NCBI RefSeq assembly: GCF_017940685.1
Contig: NZ_JAGAYD010000192.1
Span: forward strand, 1-46,006
Length of the DNA stretch: 46,006 nucleotides
Source of the DNA: Butyrivibrio sp.
Lineage (GTDB): Bacteria > Bacillota > Clostridia > Lachnospirales > Lachnospiraceae
Direction of reading: 5' to 3'
The notes beneath the pieces are model-generated. The model was not told where the DNA came from. It searched no databases and saw nothing but the letters and a program-made list of their open reading frames with translations. Made by a program: the position numbers and the translations under genes. Positions within the stretch are counted from its first letter, which is position 1. The number at the start of each line of letters is the position of its first letter. Shown here piece after piece: positions 15,882 to 25,739 of this stretch.

Positions 15882-18800
15882 ATGTTGAGAAAATGGAACA
15901 GATTTTTATCATTCCTTCTTGCAATAGCTCTTATAGCTACCACATTCCAAAGTGATCTGACCACAATAAGAGTTTTTGCGGAGGAAGACGTCGAAATTGA
16001 AGAGTCTTCCAATGAAGACTACGAGCCTGAGGCAGAGCAGGAACCAGCCTCAGAGGAGTCAGAGCCAGAATATGCACCTCCTTCAGAGGGCGAAGCCTCT
16101 GAAGATGCAGGAAGTGGCGGAAATGAGGATGCCGGTAATGGCGGAAGCGAAGATGGTGAGAACCCGCAGGAGCCTTCAGAGGAGATCCCGGAAGAGGGCG
16201 AAGAGATAATCCCCGAAGAGGAGATAATCCCTGAGGAAGAGATCATCCCTGAAGAAGAGGAAGAGCTTCCAGAGGTTAAAGAAGTAACAGTAACCTACAG
16301 GGCTGAGCTTGGCGGTAAGGTTTCAAAGTCAAAAGAAACCATCGACATCAACGACAAGGATGCTGAGTTTGAGGGATCAACAGCAAGCCCGGTAAATAAG
16401 TACTATCAGTTTACTGAGTGGGTTGACGAAGACGGAAACACAGTTACAACTGGTGAAACTCTTGTTCCTTCCGACATAGATGAAGATACATCATTTACAG
16501 CAAGATTCATGAAGCTTTCAGACATGCCAGCACAGGGCTTTTCAGGAAGTGCAGGCGGAATGGACGTAGCAGTTTCTGCTGACGAAGGTATTTTCCCTGA
16601 CGGAACATACATGGTAGTCACAGCAATTTCAAGGTCCGAAGCCATGGATGCAGCAGCAGATGCTCTTGGATCAGAGGTTAAAAACGCTGTGGGCGTAGAT
16701 ATTTCTTTCTACAACGCAGACGGTGAGAGCATTGAGCCAGCAAACTCCAAGATGGTTCACGTATCACTTTCACTTTCAAGCTCTCTTGAAGGCGATTCCT
16801 TCAAGGTTATCCATAAAGACGACAACGGAAATTCAGACGTTGTGGCAAGCGCAAGCGCAGACGGCGCAGACTTTGAGACAGGAAGCTTTTCTATCTACAT
16901 CATCGCAGATGATGACGAGTCAGTAGTTCCTCCAGAGATCCTTGCGGTTTGCACCTACGAATTCTATAACGGAGATACTCTTTTTAACACTCAGTCGATC
17001 AAGAAGGGCGATGTACTTGCAGATCCTGGCATTCCAGCTCTTGAAGCTGGCGAAGAGTTCACAGGATGGTACGTAGGCAATGATAAGATCGAATTTGGAA
17101 AAGAGATAACAGATGTAACCGCAAATGCAACTATCAAGGCCACAGCCAAGATTGAAAAGACTCTTTACCTGACATTCAGAGGTCTTGACGGCGAAGTAGT
17201 TCAGGTTAAGAAGATCGGCGCGAAAGAAGAAGGTTATCCTTACATCTCAACAGCCGGTCCTACAGTTGAACCAAAAGAACCAACCCAGGCTTTCAAGGGA
17301 TGGGCATCTACTGAAGGCGCAACAAAAGCAGAGGAGAAGATAGATGCAAGTCTGAATACCGATGCGTATCCCGTTATCATTGATGCTTACTGGATCACCT
17401 TTGATAAGAACGACGGCGGAAATGGCGGAGCAAGCTACACACCTCCTGTATATGTAGAAGCTGGTGAGCCTGCAACAGAAGCTGAGCCTGATGCCCCAGA
17501 GAGAGTCGGATATACATTTGACGGCTGGTATTTGGAGCAGGGAAGCGGCGATGGACAGGTTGTTGGTGACCCGTTTGACTTTAGTAGCACACTTGATAGG
17601 AACATCACTCTTTTCGCTAAGTGGACAGCAAATGCTACAACCCAGTACACAGTGATCCTTTGGGAACAGAAGATCGACGATCACAAAGATGCGGCAGATT
17701 CAGCAAAGACCTATGATTTCAAGGCTTCTTACACCAAAGAAGGCATTACCAACACACCATTTAGTGAAGCAACTCACGTAGAACCATATAAGTCAAGCCA
17801 CAGCACGGGCTTCCACTACGCAAGATGCGAATTTGTCAGGATGGATGGAGAAAACAAGATACCTGTCAGCGCTATAAGGGCTAAGGGCGACTCCATTGTA
17901 AACATCTATTTTGACAGAGATCTTATTACTATTGGATTTAGCTATAAAATTGATGGCAATTGGTATGATCTTCCATCCTATACTGGTCTGTATGGTCAGC
18001 TCTTCTCGAAATACGAAGACGAAGGATACGTATGGCCTGATACGGTTGGAAATTACAGTATTGACTGGTATGAAGAAAAGAAAAATGACAGCCCCGCAGG
18101 AACACACATGACATTCCTGGGAACCTTCCTTAAGACACATACATACTACGGAAAGATAGGAAGTAGCGGAAGTTACCATATAAGGCACTATAAACAGGGT
18201 ACTGATGGACAATACAAGCCAAATGCCCCTGATAATGAGACATTGGAAAACGGCGGAACCTTCTACTTCTCCAATAAGTACAATGGTTTTGAGGTGAAAC
18301 AGTACTACAAGGGCAGCAATTATCCTAGCAGTGAAAGCAGCTGGAAAACAGCAACTAACGGAGGAAGCACTTCATACAGCAGCAATCTCTTCATAAGATA
18401 CGAGAGAAAGAAATTCGACCTGACCTTCATGGACAACTTTGACGGCACTCAGTCTCAGAAAGCAAAGATTGAAGGCATTTACTACGAAAAGAGTCTTACA
18501 GGCTATGAAGGACAGGCTCCTCAGAAGGAAGACATGCCAAAGCGTCTTGGCTACGAATTTGCTGGATGGTACGAAGATATTGCGGGCTCAACACCATTTA
18601 ACTGGAATCAGCCAATGCCTGCAGCCAACAAGGTTGTTTACGCAAAATACACACCAATTACCGTACACATCACCCTGGATCCTAATGAGGGAACACTTCC
18701 AGATGGCCAGGATGCAGAGTTTGATCTTCCTTTCCACAGCGTGGTGCCAAAGGACATCATAATGCAGACCACAAGAGATGGCTATCAGCTGGTTGGCTGG

Positions 18801-21800
18801 TATGAAGGAAACACAGCCTACGGCTATCCAGAGCTTGAAAAGGACACAACCCTCAAAGCAAAATGGCGCAAGATCGGCTCAGTAAACGTAGTATACGACG
18901 CAAGTCCAAATGGAAGCGACGCACCAAAAGATATCTATAGCTATGCAGGAGATTCTGCAGTGGTTGTTGCTGGAAAACCTGCCACGATCGAAGAAGGCTA
19001 CACCTTCATTGGATGGAGGATCATTGGAGATGAGACTAATGAGATCCACTATCCAAACGGCGTATTTGAAATATCTTCTGAATACATAGACGGAAGTACA
19101 GTAACCCTTAAGGCGGTATATCAGAAGACCGGCGACCCTGGAACTTCAACAGAGGAAGCGATTATTACCTACGACGCCAACGGCGGAATCGGCGGACAAA
19201 AGAGCTTTACCTACAGAAGGAATGAAGCCTTTACCGCAAAGACAGCAGCTGCACTTGAATTTAGCAGAAGTGGTTACAGGTTCCTCGGATGGGCAAAGAG
19301 CGCAGATGCTACAGATCCTTGGATCACAGAAGGAACAAAGATAGCAGTTGATAACCTGCCTGACCTTCCAAATACACTTTATGCAGTATGGAAGCAGAAC
19401 ACAGGCAAGTACCATATCGAGTACTACAAGGGTGTTGTTACAGAGCCTTCGGATGACGATCACTTCCTCGGTGCAACAACTCCGGTAGAAGAAGTTGTTG
19501 GCAAGGAAATTTATCTTACAGACGCTCAGATCAATGCTAATAGGCCTTCTGAAGGCTACCAGGCTGGAGAGCAGCTTGACAGACCTTACGTGATACATGA
19601 AGGCGATGACAACGTGATCTACGTTCTCTACAAGCCGGTAGTGGTTGAGGTAGTAGTAGAAGGAACACAGATCAGCAAGGTTTACGACGGAAATACCTAT
19701 TCCGTAAAAGGATATAAGGTTGTAAGCATCACCGAAGGCACAGGCTATCAGGAGTCATACATCAGATATAATGGAAATCTTGATATCAGCGCAACTCACG
19801 TTGAAGACTCAGAAGAGATAATTCTTGATCCAAATAAATTCGTTAACAATAGCTCTTTTGACGACGCAAGTGTTAAGTTCATTATCGGAAGTGTTCAGAG
19901 CAACAAGGTAGAGATCACACCAGCAGAGCTTACAATTAAGACCCTTGGCGCAGAGAAAGAGTACGACGGAACACCTCTTACAGCAGGCGGATCCATCGAG
20001 GGATTTGTGGGAAGTGACAGTGCAACCTTCACACTTACTGGAAGCCAGACAGAAGTTGGAGAATCTGACAATACATACAATATTGTATGGGATCATGCAA
20101 AAGAGTCTGACTACACTAAGAAGGAGACCATCGGAAAACTTAAAGTAACACACAACCAGTCCAAGATCACAGTTAAAACAATTGGCGGTGTATGGACCTA
20201 CGATGGAAAAGAGCATGGCGCAACCGTAGAAGTAACCGGCATTCCAGCTGGATATGTCCTTGAAGAGTATTCATCAAGTGCAAAGGCTAAGGATGTAACT
20301 GATGCAGCAGTTGAAGCTACAGCAGACAATCTGGTTATTACCTACAATGGCGTGGATGTAACTGGAAAGCTCAATATCCAGTATGAGTACGGCACCATTA
20401 CCGTTAATCCTGCTCCTTACAGCATTGAGACATTCTCAGATGAGAAGGTTTACGACGGAACACCTCTTACAGCAGGCGGTGAGATCACAGGCATCGTAGA
20501 AGGCGAGACAGTAAGCTTTGCTACAACCGGAAAGCAGACAGTTCCTGGAACAAGTGACAACACCTACAGACTTACATGGGGAACTGCAAAGGCTTCCAAC
20601 TACAAGCTGGCTGGCGAGATCATTGGCAAGCTCACTGTAAAAGATACTGAAGCTGAGATAGTAGTTACTACCAAGGCTGGAATATTCACCTACGATGGAA
20701 CCTTAAAGAAAGCAGAAGTCAGCTACACAGGAGTTCCTGATGGATACACGGTAACTGAGGCAAGTTCAGATACACAGGCAACTGACGTAACTGCTGCAAT
20801 CCACGCAAAGGCAGATCATTTCAAGATCCTGAACCCTGCAGGCGAGGATGTAACAGGTAAACTCAAGATCACATACGTAGAAGATGACCTTATCATCAAC
20901 CCTGCTCCTCTTACAGTAATTACAAAGAGCGCAGCAAAGCCTTATGACGGAAGTCCTCTTACAGCAGAAGGAACAATAGATGGTTTCGTAAACGGCGAGA
21001 GTGCTCCATTTACAGTAACCGGTACCCAGACAGATGTTGGTAAGTCAGATAACACCTATGAGATTGACTGGAACGACACATCAGCAACAGCTAAGAAGGG
21101 TAACTACGAGATAAAAGAAACTGTTGGAGAACTTGAAGTTACTGAGTTTGATAAGGAAGTTACAATAAAGACAACTGGTGGACAGTTCCCATACGATGGT
21201 GAGCCTCACGGCGCAACAAAGGTAGAGGTCATCGGACTTCCTGAGGGCTACACATATGAAGCTTCTTCAACAACTACAGTTACAGAAGTTGCAGATGGAA
21301 TAAAAGACGTAACAGCTGATCAGCTTAAGATCTTCAATAACAAGGGCGAGGATATCACAGAGGTCATCAAAAAGAGATTTGAAGATGACAAGATTGAGAT
21401 CACCGCAAGACCTGTAACAGTCTACATTGATGGTAACAACAAGACTGCAATGTACAACGGTACATGGCATGAAGTTACAGACTACAAGGAAACTGGTATA
21501 TCAGATCCTCTTTACAAGACTGAGTACTACAAGTTTAGCGGCGAAGCTAAGGCAAGAAGAATGGCAGTTGGTACAACTTACATGGGACTTAAGGATGATC
21601 AGTTTACCAACAACAATACAAACTTTAAAGTAACCTTCGACATCATAGACGGCTTCATCACCATCAGAGACCGAGGCGAAGGCGAGAAGTACAGCATCAC
21701 GGCAATTACAGATCCTGTAACTAAGACCTACACCGGCGAAGTATTTAAGGACTTTGACTACAGACTTGTTGGCGAAGGACCTACTGACAGCGTGATTGAA

Positions 21801-22598
21801 GGTGTGACAAGAGCAATCAGAGATGGCATTTCAAGGATTGCAGACGCATTCACATTGACAGCTGGAGCTTCTGACGGCAGCGAAGAGCATACCGTTGAGA
21901 TAAACGGCGTAACCTTCACAGTAACTGGTCTCTACGTTCCTACAGAGAAGAGAGATGCAGGTTCATACGATCTTGATATCGAAGGAACCATAGTGATCAA
22001 GGATCCTGAAGGAAACGTAGTAACAGATCAGTTCAATGACCTTAAGAAGGAAATTGGCAAACTCACCATCGAGCCAATGCCAATACACGTTGAATCTCCA
22101 AGCGATTCGAAGCAGTACGACGGAACACCTCTTACAAATAACAAAGTATTTACTGACAAGCCTTGGGGCATCGGAGATGAAGTCAAATATGTAGTAACCG
22201 GAAGTCAGACAGCAGTTGGATCAAGCCCTAACTACTTTGAGATAACCGGCGATGGCGTTGACTTTGATAGGAACTACGTGATCGACAAGAAGGAAGGAAC
22301 ACTGACAGTAACAAGCGTTCCTGGTGGCGGCGGAGACGATCCTACACCTGGCGGCGGTGGTGATCCTACACCTACAACAATTACTGACACTCCTACACCT
22401 ACAGCTCCTACTCCAATAGCTCCTCCTCCAGCAGCAGTCCTCGGAGCAGTAAGAGACGACGGTCCTGCAGTTCTCGGAGCAAGACGCGCAAGAACCGACG
22501 ACGTATCCAACAGGGCAGCAAGGATCTTCATAGCCCTGATCGCAGCCGGCATTGCAGCAGCTCTTTTGGCAACCAGGAAAAAAGATCCTGAAACATGA
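15882..22598 (+). CDS. Giant repeat-containing cell-surface protein
   Basis: The 2238-residue protein starts with a signal peptide (basic MLRKWNRF, hydrophobic core, cleavage probably after RVFA near residue 33). An acidic Glu/Pro stretch with EEIIPEEE repeats follows to about 136. Residues about 139-1230 hold InlB B-repeat/Flg_new modules ending in FxGWY...LxAKW patterns. Residues about 1255-2140 hold MBG-like modules marked by YDGTPLTAGG; the DNA encoding that motif recurs near 19962 and 20453. A Gly/Pro/Thr linker, two VLGA motifs (AVLGAVRDD, AVLGARRARTDD), a transmembrane helix and RKK end it. No LPXTG is present. It is likely an exported, wall-spanning or membrane-held adhesin or matrix protein. 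GAGGAGG precedes the ATG. The TGA stop belongs to the adjoining repeat. Confidence 0.92.
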   Translation: MLRKWNRFLSFLLAIALIATTFQSDLTTIRVFAEEDVEIEESSNEDYEPEAEQEPASEESEPEYAPPSEGEASEDAGSGGNEDAGNGGSEDGENPQEPSEEIPEEGEEIIPEEEIIPEEEIIPEEEEELPEVKEVTVTYRAELGGKVSKSKETIDINDKDAEFEGSTASPVNKYYQFTEWVDEDGNTVTTGETLVPSDIDEDTSFTARFMKLSDMPAQGFSGSAGGMDVAVSADEGIFPDGTYMVVTAISRSEAMDAAADALGSEVKNAVGVDISFYNADGESIEPANSKMVHVSLSLSSSLEGDSFKVIHKDDNGNSDVVASASADGADFETGSFSIYIIADDDESVVPPEILAVCTYEFYNGDTLFNTQSIKKGDVLADPGIPALEAGEEFTGWYVGNDKIEFGKEITDVTANATIKATAKIEKTLYLTFRGLDGEVVQVKKIGAKEEGYPYISTAGPTVEPKEPTQAFKGWASTEGATKAEEKIDASLNTDAYPVIIDAYWITFDKNDGGNGGASYTPPVYVEAGEPATEAEPDAPERVGYTFDGWYLEQGSGDGQVVGDPFDFSSTLDRNITLFAKWTANATTQYTVILWEQKIDDHKDAADSAKTYDFKASYTKEGITNTPFSEATHVEPYKSSHSTGFHYARCEFVRMDGENKIPVSAIRAKGDSIVNIYFDRDLITIGFSYKIDGNWYDLPSYTGLYGQLFSKYEDEGYVWPDTVGNYSIDWYEEKKNDSPAGTHMTFLGTFLKTHTYYGKIGSSGSYHIRHYKQGTDGQYKPNAPDNETLENGGTFYFSNKYNGFEVKQYYKGSNYPSSESSWKTATNGGSTSYSSNLFIRYERKKFDLTFMDNFDGTQSQKAKIEGIYYEKSLTGYEGQAPQKEDMPKRLGYEFAGWYEDIAGSTPFNWNQPMPAANKVVYAKYTPITVHITLDPNEGTLPDGQDAEFDLPFHSVVPKDIIMQTTRDGYQLVGWYEGNTAYGYPELEKDTTLKAKWRKIGSVNVVYDASPNGSDAPKDIYSYAGDSAVVVAGKPATIEEGYTFIGWRIIGDETNEIHYPNGVFEISSEYIDGSTVTLKAVYQKTGDPGTSTEEAIITYDANGGIGGQKSFTYRRNEAFTAKTAAALEFSRSGYRFLGWAKSADATDPWITEGTKIAVDNLPDLPNTLYAVWKQNTGKYHIEYYKGVVTEPSDDDHFLGATTPVEEVVGKEIYLTDAQINANRPSEGYQAGEQLDRPYVIHEGDDNVIYVLYKPVVVEVVVEGTQISKVYDGNTYSVKGYKVVSITEGTGYQESYIRYNGNLDISATHVEDSEEIILDPNKFVNNSSFDDASVKFIIGSVQSNKVEITPAELTIKTLGAEKEYDGTPLTAGGSIEGFVGSDSATFTLTGSQTEVGESDNTYNIVWDHAKESDYTKKETIGKLKVTHNQSKITVKTIGGVWTYDGKEHGATVEVTGIPAGYVLEEYSSSAKAKDVTDAAVEATADNLVITYNGVDVTGKLNIQYEYGTITVNPAPYSIETFSDEKVYDGTPLTAGGEITGIVEGETVSFATTGKQTVPGTSDNTYRLTWGTAKASNYKLAGEIIGKLTVKDTEAEIVVTTKAGIFTYDGTLKKAEVSYTGVPDGYTVTEASSDTQATDVTAAIHAKADHFKILNPAGEDVTGKLKITYVEDDLIINPAPLTVITKSAAKPYDGSPLTAEGTIDGFVNGESAPFTVTGTQTDVGKSDNTYEIDWNDTSATAKKGNYEIKETVGELEVTEFDKEVTIKTTGGQFPYDGEPHGATKVEVIGLPEGYTYEASSTTTVTEVADGIKDVTADQLKIFNNKGEDITEVIKKRFEDDKIEITARPVTVYIDGNNKTAMYNGTWHEVTDYKETGISDPLYKTEYYKFSGEAKARRMAVGTTYMGLKDDQFTNNNTNFKVTFDIIDGFITIRDRGEGEKYSITAITDPVTKTYTGEVFKDFDYRLVGEGPTDSVIEGVTRAIRDGISRIADAFTLTAGASDGSEEHTVEINGVTFTVTGLYVPTEKRDAGSYDLDIEGTIVIKDPEGNVVTDQFNDLKKEIGKLTIEPMPIHVESPSDSKQYDGTPLTNNKVFTDKPWGIGDEVKYVVTGSQTAVGSSPNYFEITGDGVDFDRNYVIDKKEGTLTVTSVPGGGGDDPTPGGGGDPTPTTITDTPTPTAPTPIAPPPAAVLGAVRDDGPAVLGARRARTDDVSNRAARIFIALIAAGIAAALLATRKKDPET

Positions 22599-22660
22599 CA
22601 CGGGGACGGTTCTACTGTCTCATTGTGCACAACAAGACACGGGGACGGTTCTGTTGTCTC
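22596..22660 (+). repeat. Two tandem 39-bp repeat units after the surface-protein gene
   Basis: The GACACGGGGACGGTTCT core begins at 22597 and 22636 (39-base period). TGA at 22596-22598 is both the first bases of the repeat and the stop codon of the upstream gene. Confidence 0.95.
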
Positions 22661-22682
22661 CTCGATTCGGTAAATGGGTTGG

Positions 22683-22709
22683 ACCCCGGAAGATTAAATC
22701 TTTCGGGGT
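22683..22709 (+). terminator. Terminator of the surface-protein transcript
   Basis: A 12-base stem (22683-22694 with 22698-22709, one G-U) has a 3-base loop. It is followed by a modest T-rich stretch. Confidence 0.65.
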
Positions 22710-22751
22710 TCAATCTTTGCATTATTCTCGCAATTGATTATCCTGCTGTGT

Positions 22752-22757
22752 TATACT
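22752..22757 (+). promoter_or_regulatory. Candidate -10 box for the 22805 gene
   Basis: TATACT lies after the terminator. Transcription would start near 22764, which makes the in-frame ATG at 22763 unlikely and favours 22805 as start. The -35 is not clear. Confidence 0.4.
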
Positions 22758-22804
22758 AAAGTATGATTATCGATTTCTTTTTGAAAAGGATAGAAGCGCG
22801 AAAA

Positions 22805-23275
22805 ATGAGTGATTCCAAGCAGATGCTTTTTGCCAGAAACCTAATATGTGTATGCATCGATGACAACAAGGATGCAGACTACCAGGGACTTATCTACCAT
22901 CAGTATGCTGATGAGCCAATAAGCTTTAACGGCATTGCCAGCATGATCCTGGAGATGGAGAATCTTTTCGATGAGTGGGACTTCCCCCAAAGAGGACTTG
23001 CAGAGCGCAAGTTCGACAAGAAAAAGGAAAACCACAAAAGACCTGTTTCCGAAACCGGGGATGACAGGCTCAAGATCGAGATCATCTCCGATACACACGG
23101 AGTTCGCAACGTTCAGAATAAAAAGGGTAAGCTTGGCACCTTCGTGATCCAGGTTGTGTACAGGCAGGATGCGTCCTGGCAGGGACATGTTATTTATCAG
23201 GAAGACAACGAGAAGCTTGACTTTAACAGTGCACTTGAGCTCATCAAGATCATTGACAGGGCTGTTACTAAATAA
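22805..23275 (+). CDS. Two-domain WQG-family protein, unrecognised
   Basis: The 156-residue protein seems to be an internal duplication. The N-terminal half (ICVCIDDNKDADYQGLIYHQ...SFNGIASMILEMENLFDE) has the same layout as the C-terminal half (FVIQVVYRQDASWQGHVIYQ...DFNSALELIKIIDRAV). The C-terminal half is close to the 66-residue protein upstream of the surface-protein gene. A charged linker (KFDKKKENHKRP) joins the halves. No signal peptide or membrane segment is seen. The start is chosen because the likely -10 lies just before the earlier ATG; the ribosome binding site (AAGGA, 14 bases away) is weak, so the start is uncertain. Function is unknown. Confidence 0.75.
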   Translation: MSDSKQMLFARNLICVCIDDNKDADYQGLIYHQYADEPISFNGIASMILEMENLFDEWDFPQRGLAERKFDKKKENHKRPVSETGDDRLKIEIISDTHGVRNVQNKKGKLGTFVIQVVYRQDASWQGHVIYQEDNEKLDFNSALELIKIIDRAVTK

Positions 23276-23281
23276 ATGTGA

Positions 23282-24112
23282 TTGGTGTTTGGGTTGGGAA
23301 AAAAGAGAAGCAGAAAAAAGAAATTATTCGTTCTAGGTATATTGCTGGTAGTTATTCTTTTGGCCGCTATTGTGGGCTTTAAGATATATACCAGCAATTA
23401 TTATGCTGCGGATGAGCCTTCCCTTGAACTTGTGCAGGAAAGCGTTGGAAAGAACGTATCCTGTTACACAGACAATACTGGAACCGTGTTTTTGCCAAAA
23501 GAGCAGCAGGTGAAGGCTGTGATCTTCTTTTACCCGGGAGGCAAGGTCGAATACACGGCTTACAGTGCTCTTATGTATGAGCTTGCGGATAAGGGCTATA
23601 TCTGTGTGCTTCCCAGAATGCCTGAAAATCTGGCTTTTCTCAGGGTGGATGCCATGGATGCTATTCAGGTCAACTACGCACAGGAGATGACAGCGGTAAA
23701 GAACCTGGACTGGTACCTTGCGGGGCACTCTCTGGGAGGTGTGGCAGCAGCCAAGTATCTGACGGAGGAGGTTACTCCTGACGCGGGAGAACAGAGCGGA
23801 GGAACTGGCACCAAGGCCGATACTTTCAAGGGACTGATCCTGTGCGCGTCATATCCGGCTGATGACCTTTCAGGTCTTCCCCTAAGATTTTTGTCCATAA
23901 GAGGCTCCAATGACGGAGTTTTGAACCTTAAGAGATATGAAGAGAGCAGGAAATTCTGGCCAGCTGACTCCACCGAGAAGGTGATAGATGGCGGAATCCA
24001 CAGCTTTTTTGGCTGCTATGGGATTCAGAAGGGCGACGGAGAGCCCGGGATAACCAACATGGAGCAGCTTGAGACCACAGCTGAGATGATAGATGAGTGG
24101 ATCGGTAACTGA
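23282..24112 (+). CDS. Membrane-anchored alpha/beta hydrolase
   Basis: The 276-residue protein has a basic start (GKKRSRKKK) and one hydrophobic helix at about residues 14-36, so the catalytic domain lies outside the membrane. The fold is an alpha/beta hydrolase: FFYPGGKVEYTAY oxyanion region, nucleophile elbow GHSLGG near residue 145, acid in RGSNDGV near 215, and His in GGIHSFFGCYG near 240. The substrate cannot be told; an esterase or lipase-like role is likely. Start is unclear: TTG at 23282 or GTG at 23285, with no strong ribosome binding site and no suitable ATG. It lies 6 bases after the preceding gene, so it may be translationally coupled. Confidence 0.82.
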   Translation: MVFGLGKKRSRKKKLFVLGILLVVILLAAIVGFKIYTSNYYAADEPSLELVQESVGKNVSCYTDNTGTVFLPKEQQVKAVIFFYPGGKVEYTAYSALMYELADKGYICVLPRMPENLAFLRVDAMDAIQVNYAQEMTAVKNLDWYLAGHSLGGVAAAKYLTEEVTPDAGEQSGGTGTKADTFKGLILCASYPADDLSGLPLRFLSIRGSNDGVLNLKRYEESRKFWPADSTEKVIDGGIHSFFGCYGIQKGDGEPGITNMEQLETTAEMIDEWIGN

Positions 24113-24155
24113 CCACAGGAATTTGCAAAGATTGCAGGATGGAGGATTTTGTTTC

Positions 24156-25739
24156 ATGGAATTTCAGATAGTAGAAGTGTTTAAGAGAAGCATAACCGCA
24201 GAACTTGTATCTGACAAGATCTTTAAACAGGACGCAGAATTTGACGTATATATTAACGGGGAAAAGAGCCTTAGGACCGATAGAAATGTGTTCTCTGTCA
24301 TGGGGCTAATACCTGATACTAAGTATGTGATGAAAGTTGAGGCTTCTGATGGCTCTTTTGCGGAAAAAGAATTCGTAACAGAGCATGAGTCAGTGCTCCT
24401 TGACGTCACAGCCTTTGGCGCAAAGGGCGATGGCAAGACTCCCGATACAGCTGCAATACAGGCGGCCATCAGCTGCTGTCCCAAGGACGGAACTGTTTAC
24501 CTGCCAGAAGGAGACTACTACTGCACACCGCTTTTCCTTAAGAGCGATATGACACTGTGGATCGGCGACGGCGCCAGGATCCTGGGAGATACTGACAGAA
24601 ATCACTATCCGGTCCTCCCTGGAATGACAAGGAGCACTGATGAAAAGAGTGAGTACAATCTCGGTACCTGGGAGGGCAACCCACTTGATTCATTCGCTTC
24701 TCTTGTAACTGCTGTGGATGCGGAGAACCTTGATATTGTGGGTCCGGGCACTATTGACGGAAATGCCCCAAATAGCGACTGGTGGAAGAACCCCAAGATC
24801 AAGAGGACTGCCTGGAGACCGAATGATCTTTTCCTTGCAAGATGCAGGAAGGTGAGAGTTCAGGGAATCACAGTGCAGAATTCACCTTGCTGGACAGTGC
24901 ATCCATATTATAGCGAAGACTTATCTTTCCTTAATCTGTATATTCACAATCCTTCGGATTCACCTAATACAGACGGCCTTGATCCTGAGAGCTGCAAGGG
25001 CGTAAGGATCCTTGGAACTGTTATTTCTGTTGGAGATGACTGCATCGCGATAAAGAGCGGCAAGTACTATATGAGCATGAAGCACCACAAGGTTACTGAA
25101 GATGTGGTGATCCGCAACTGCAAGTTTGAGCGTGGCCACGGCAGCGTGACTGTTGGATCCGAGATTGCAGGTGGCGTAAAGAATGTGAGGGTTTCCCAGT
25201 GCATCTTTGACGGCACAGACAGGGGACTTAGGATCAAGACAAGGCGCGGCCGCGGCGAGAGGTCAGTGCTTGATGATATTCTTTTCGAAAACATTGATAT
25301 GAGCGGGGTTCACATGCCCTTTACTGTAAATATGTTCTATTTCTGCGATCCTGACGGACATACAGATTATGTGCAGAATCAGGAGGCGGCTCCTGTTAAT
25401 GAGATGACTCCGGCAATTGGCACAATCTCCGGCCGCGGCATTAACTGCACCGGCGCAAGTGCCTGCGTGCTGTGTGCTGTGGGACTTCCTGAGAGCCCAA
25501 TTGGTAAGCTTGATTTTGAGAATATCAGGGTGTCATTCCTGCCTGAAGGCGAGCGGGTTCCGGAGCGCCCTGTCATGATGGACAATTTTGATGAGATGAA
25601 CGGCCGCAGCATTTATGCTAAGAATGTAAAAGAGCTGGTGCTTAAGGATGTTAAGATAAGTGGCAGTGCAGATAACGAGCCTGAGCTTATCGGGGTTGAG
25701 AACAAGGTTCTTGAGGGAGTTGAATATGCTGGAAATTAA
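24156..25739 (+). CDS. GH28 polygalacturonase-type glycoside hydrolase, cytoplasmic
   Basis: The 527-residue protein has a short beta-sandwich-like N-terminus (1-80) and a right-handed beta-helix domain beginning DVTAFGAKGDGKTPDTAAIQ. All GH28 catalytic motifs are present: N271-T-D273, D294-D295 in VGDDCIAIKSG, G327-H-G329 and R359-I-K361. It hydrolyses alpha-1,4-galacturonan; the long N-terminal part suggests exo action on oligomers. No signal peptide is seen, so it probably works on imported oligogalacturonides. The ATG at 24156 has GGATGGAGGA before it; a longer frame starting in the upstream gene is rejected. The 3' end overlaps the pectinesterase gene by 14 bases. Confidence 0.93.
   Translation: MEFQIVEVFKRSITAELVSDKIFKQDAEFDVYINGEKSLRTDRNVFSVMGLIPDTKYVMKVEASDGSFAEKEFVTEHESVLLDVTAFGAKGDGKTPDTAAIQAAISCCPKDGTVYLPEGDYYCTPLFLKSDMTLWIGDGARILGDTDRNHYPVLPGMTRSTDEKSEYNLGTWEGNPLDSFASLVTAVDAENLDIVGPGTIDGNAPNSDWWKNPKIKRTAWRPNDLFLARCRKVRVQGITVQNSPCWTVHPYYSEDLSFLNLYIHNPSDSPNTDGLDPESCKGVRILGTVISVGDDCIAIKSGKYYMSMKHHKVTEDVVIRNCKFERGHGSVTVGSEIAGGVKNVRVSQCIFDGTDRGLRIKTRRGRGERSVLDDILFENIDMSGVHMPFTVNMFYFCDPDGHTDYVQNQEAAPVNEMTPAIGTISGRGINCTGASACVLCAVGLPESPIGKLDFENIRVSFLPEGERVPERPVMMDNFDEMNGRSIYAKNVKELVLKDVKISGSADNEPELIGVENKVLEGVEYAGN

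Noticed and set aside
22763-22804. ATG at 22763 as start of the two-domain WQG protein
   Set aside because: A TATACT box at 22752 would put the transcript start at or after this codon, and the extra residues match nothing.
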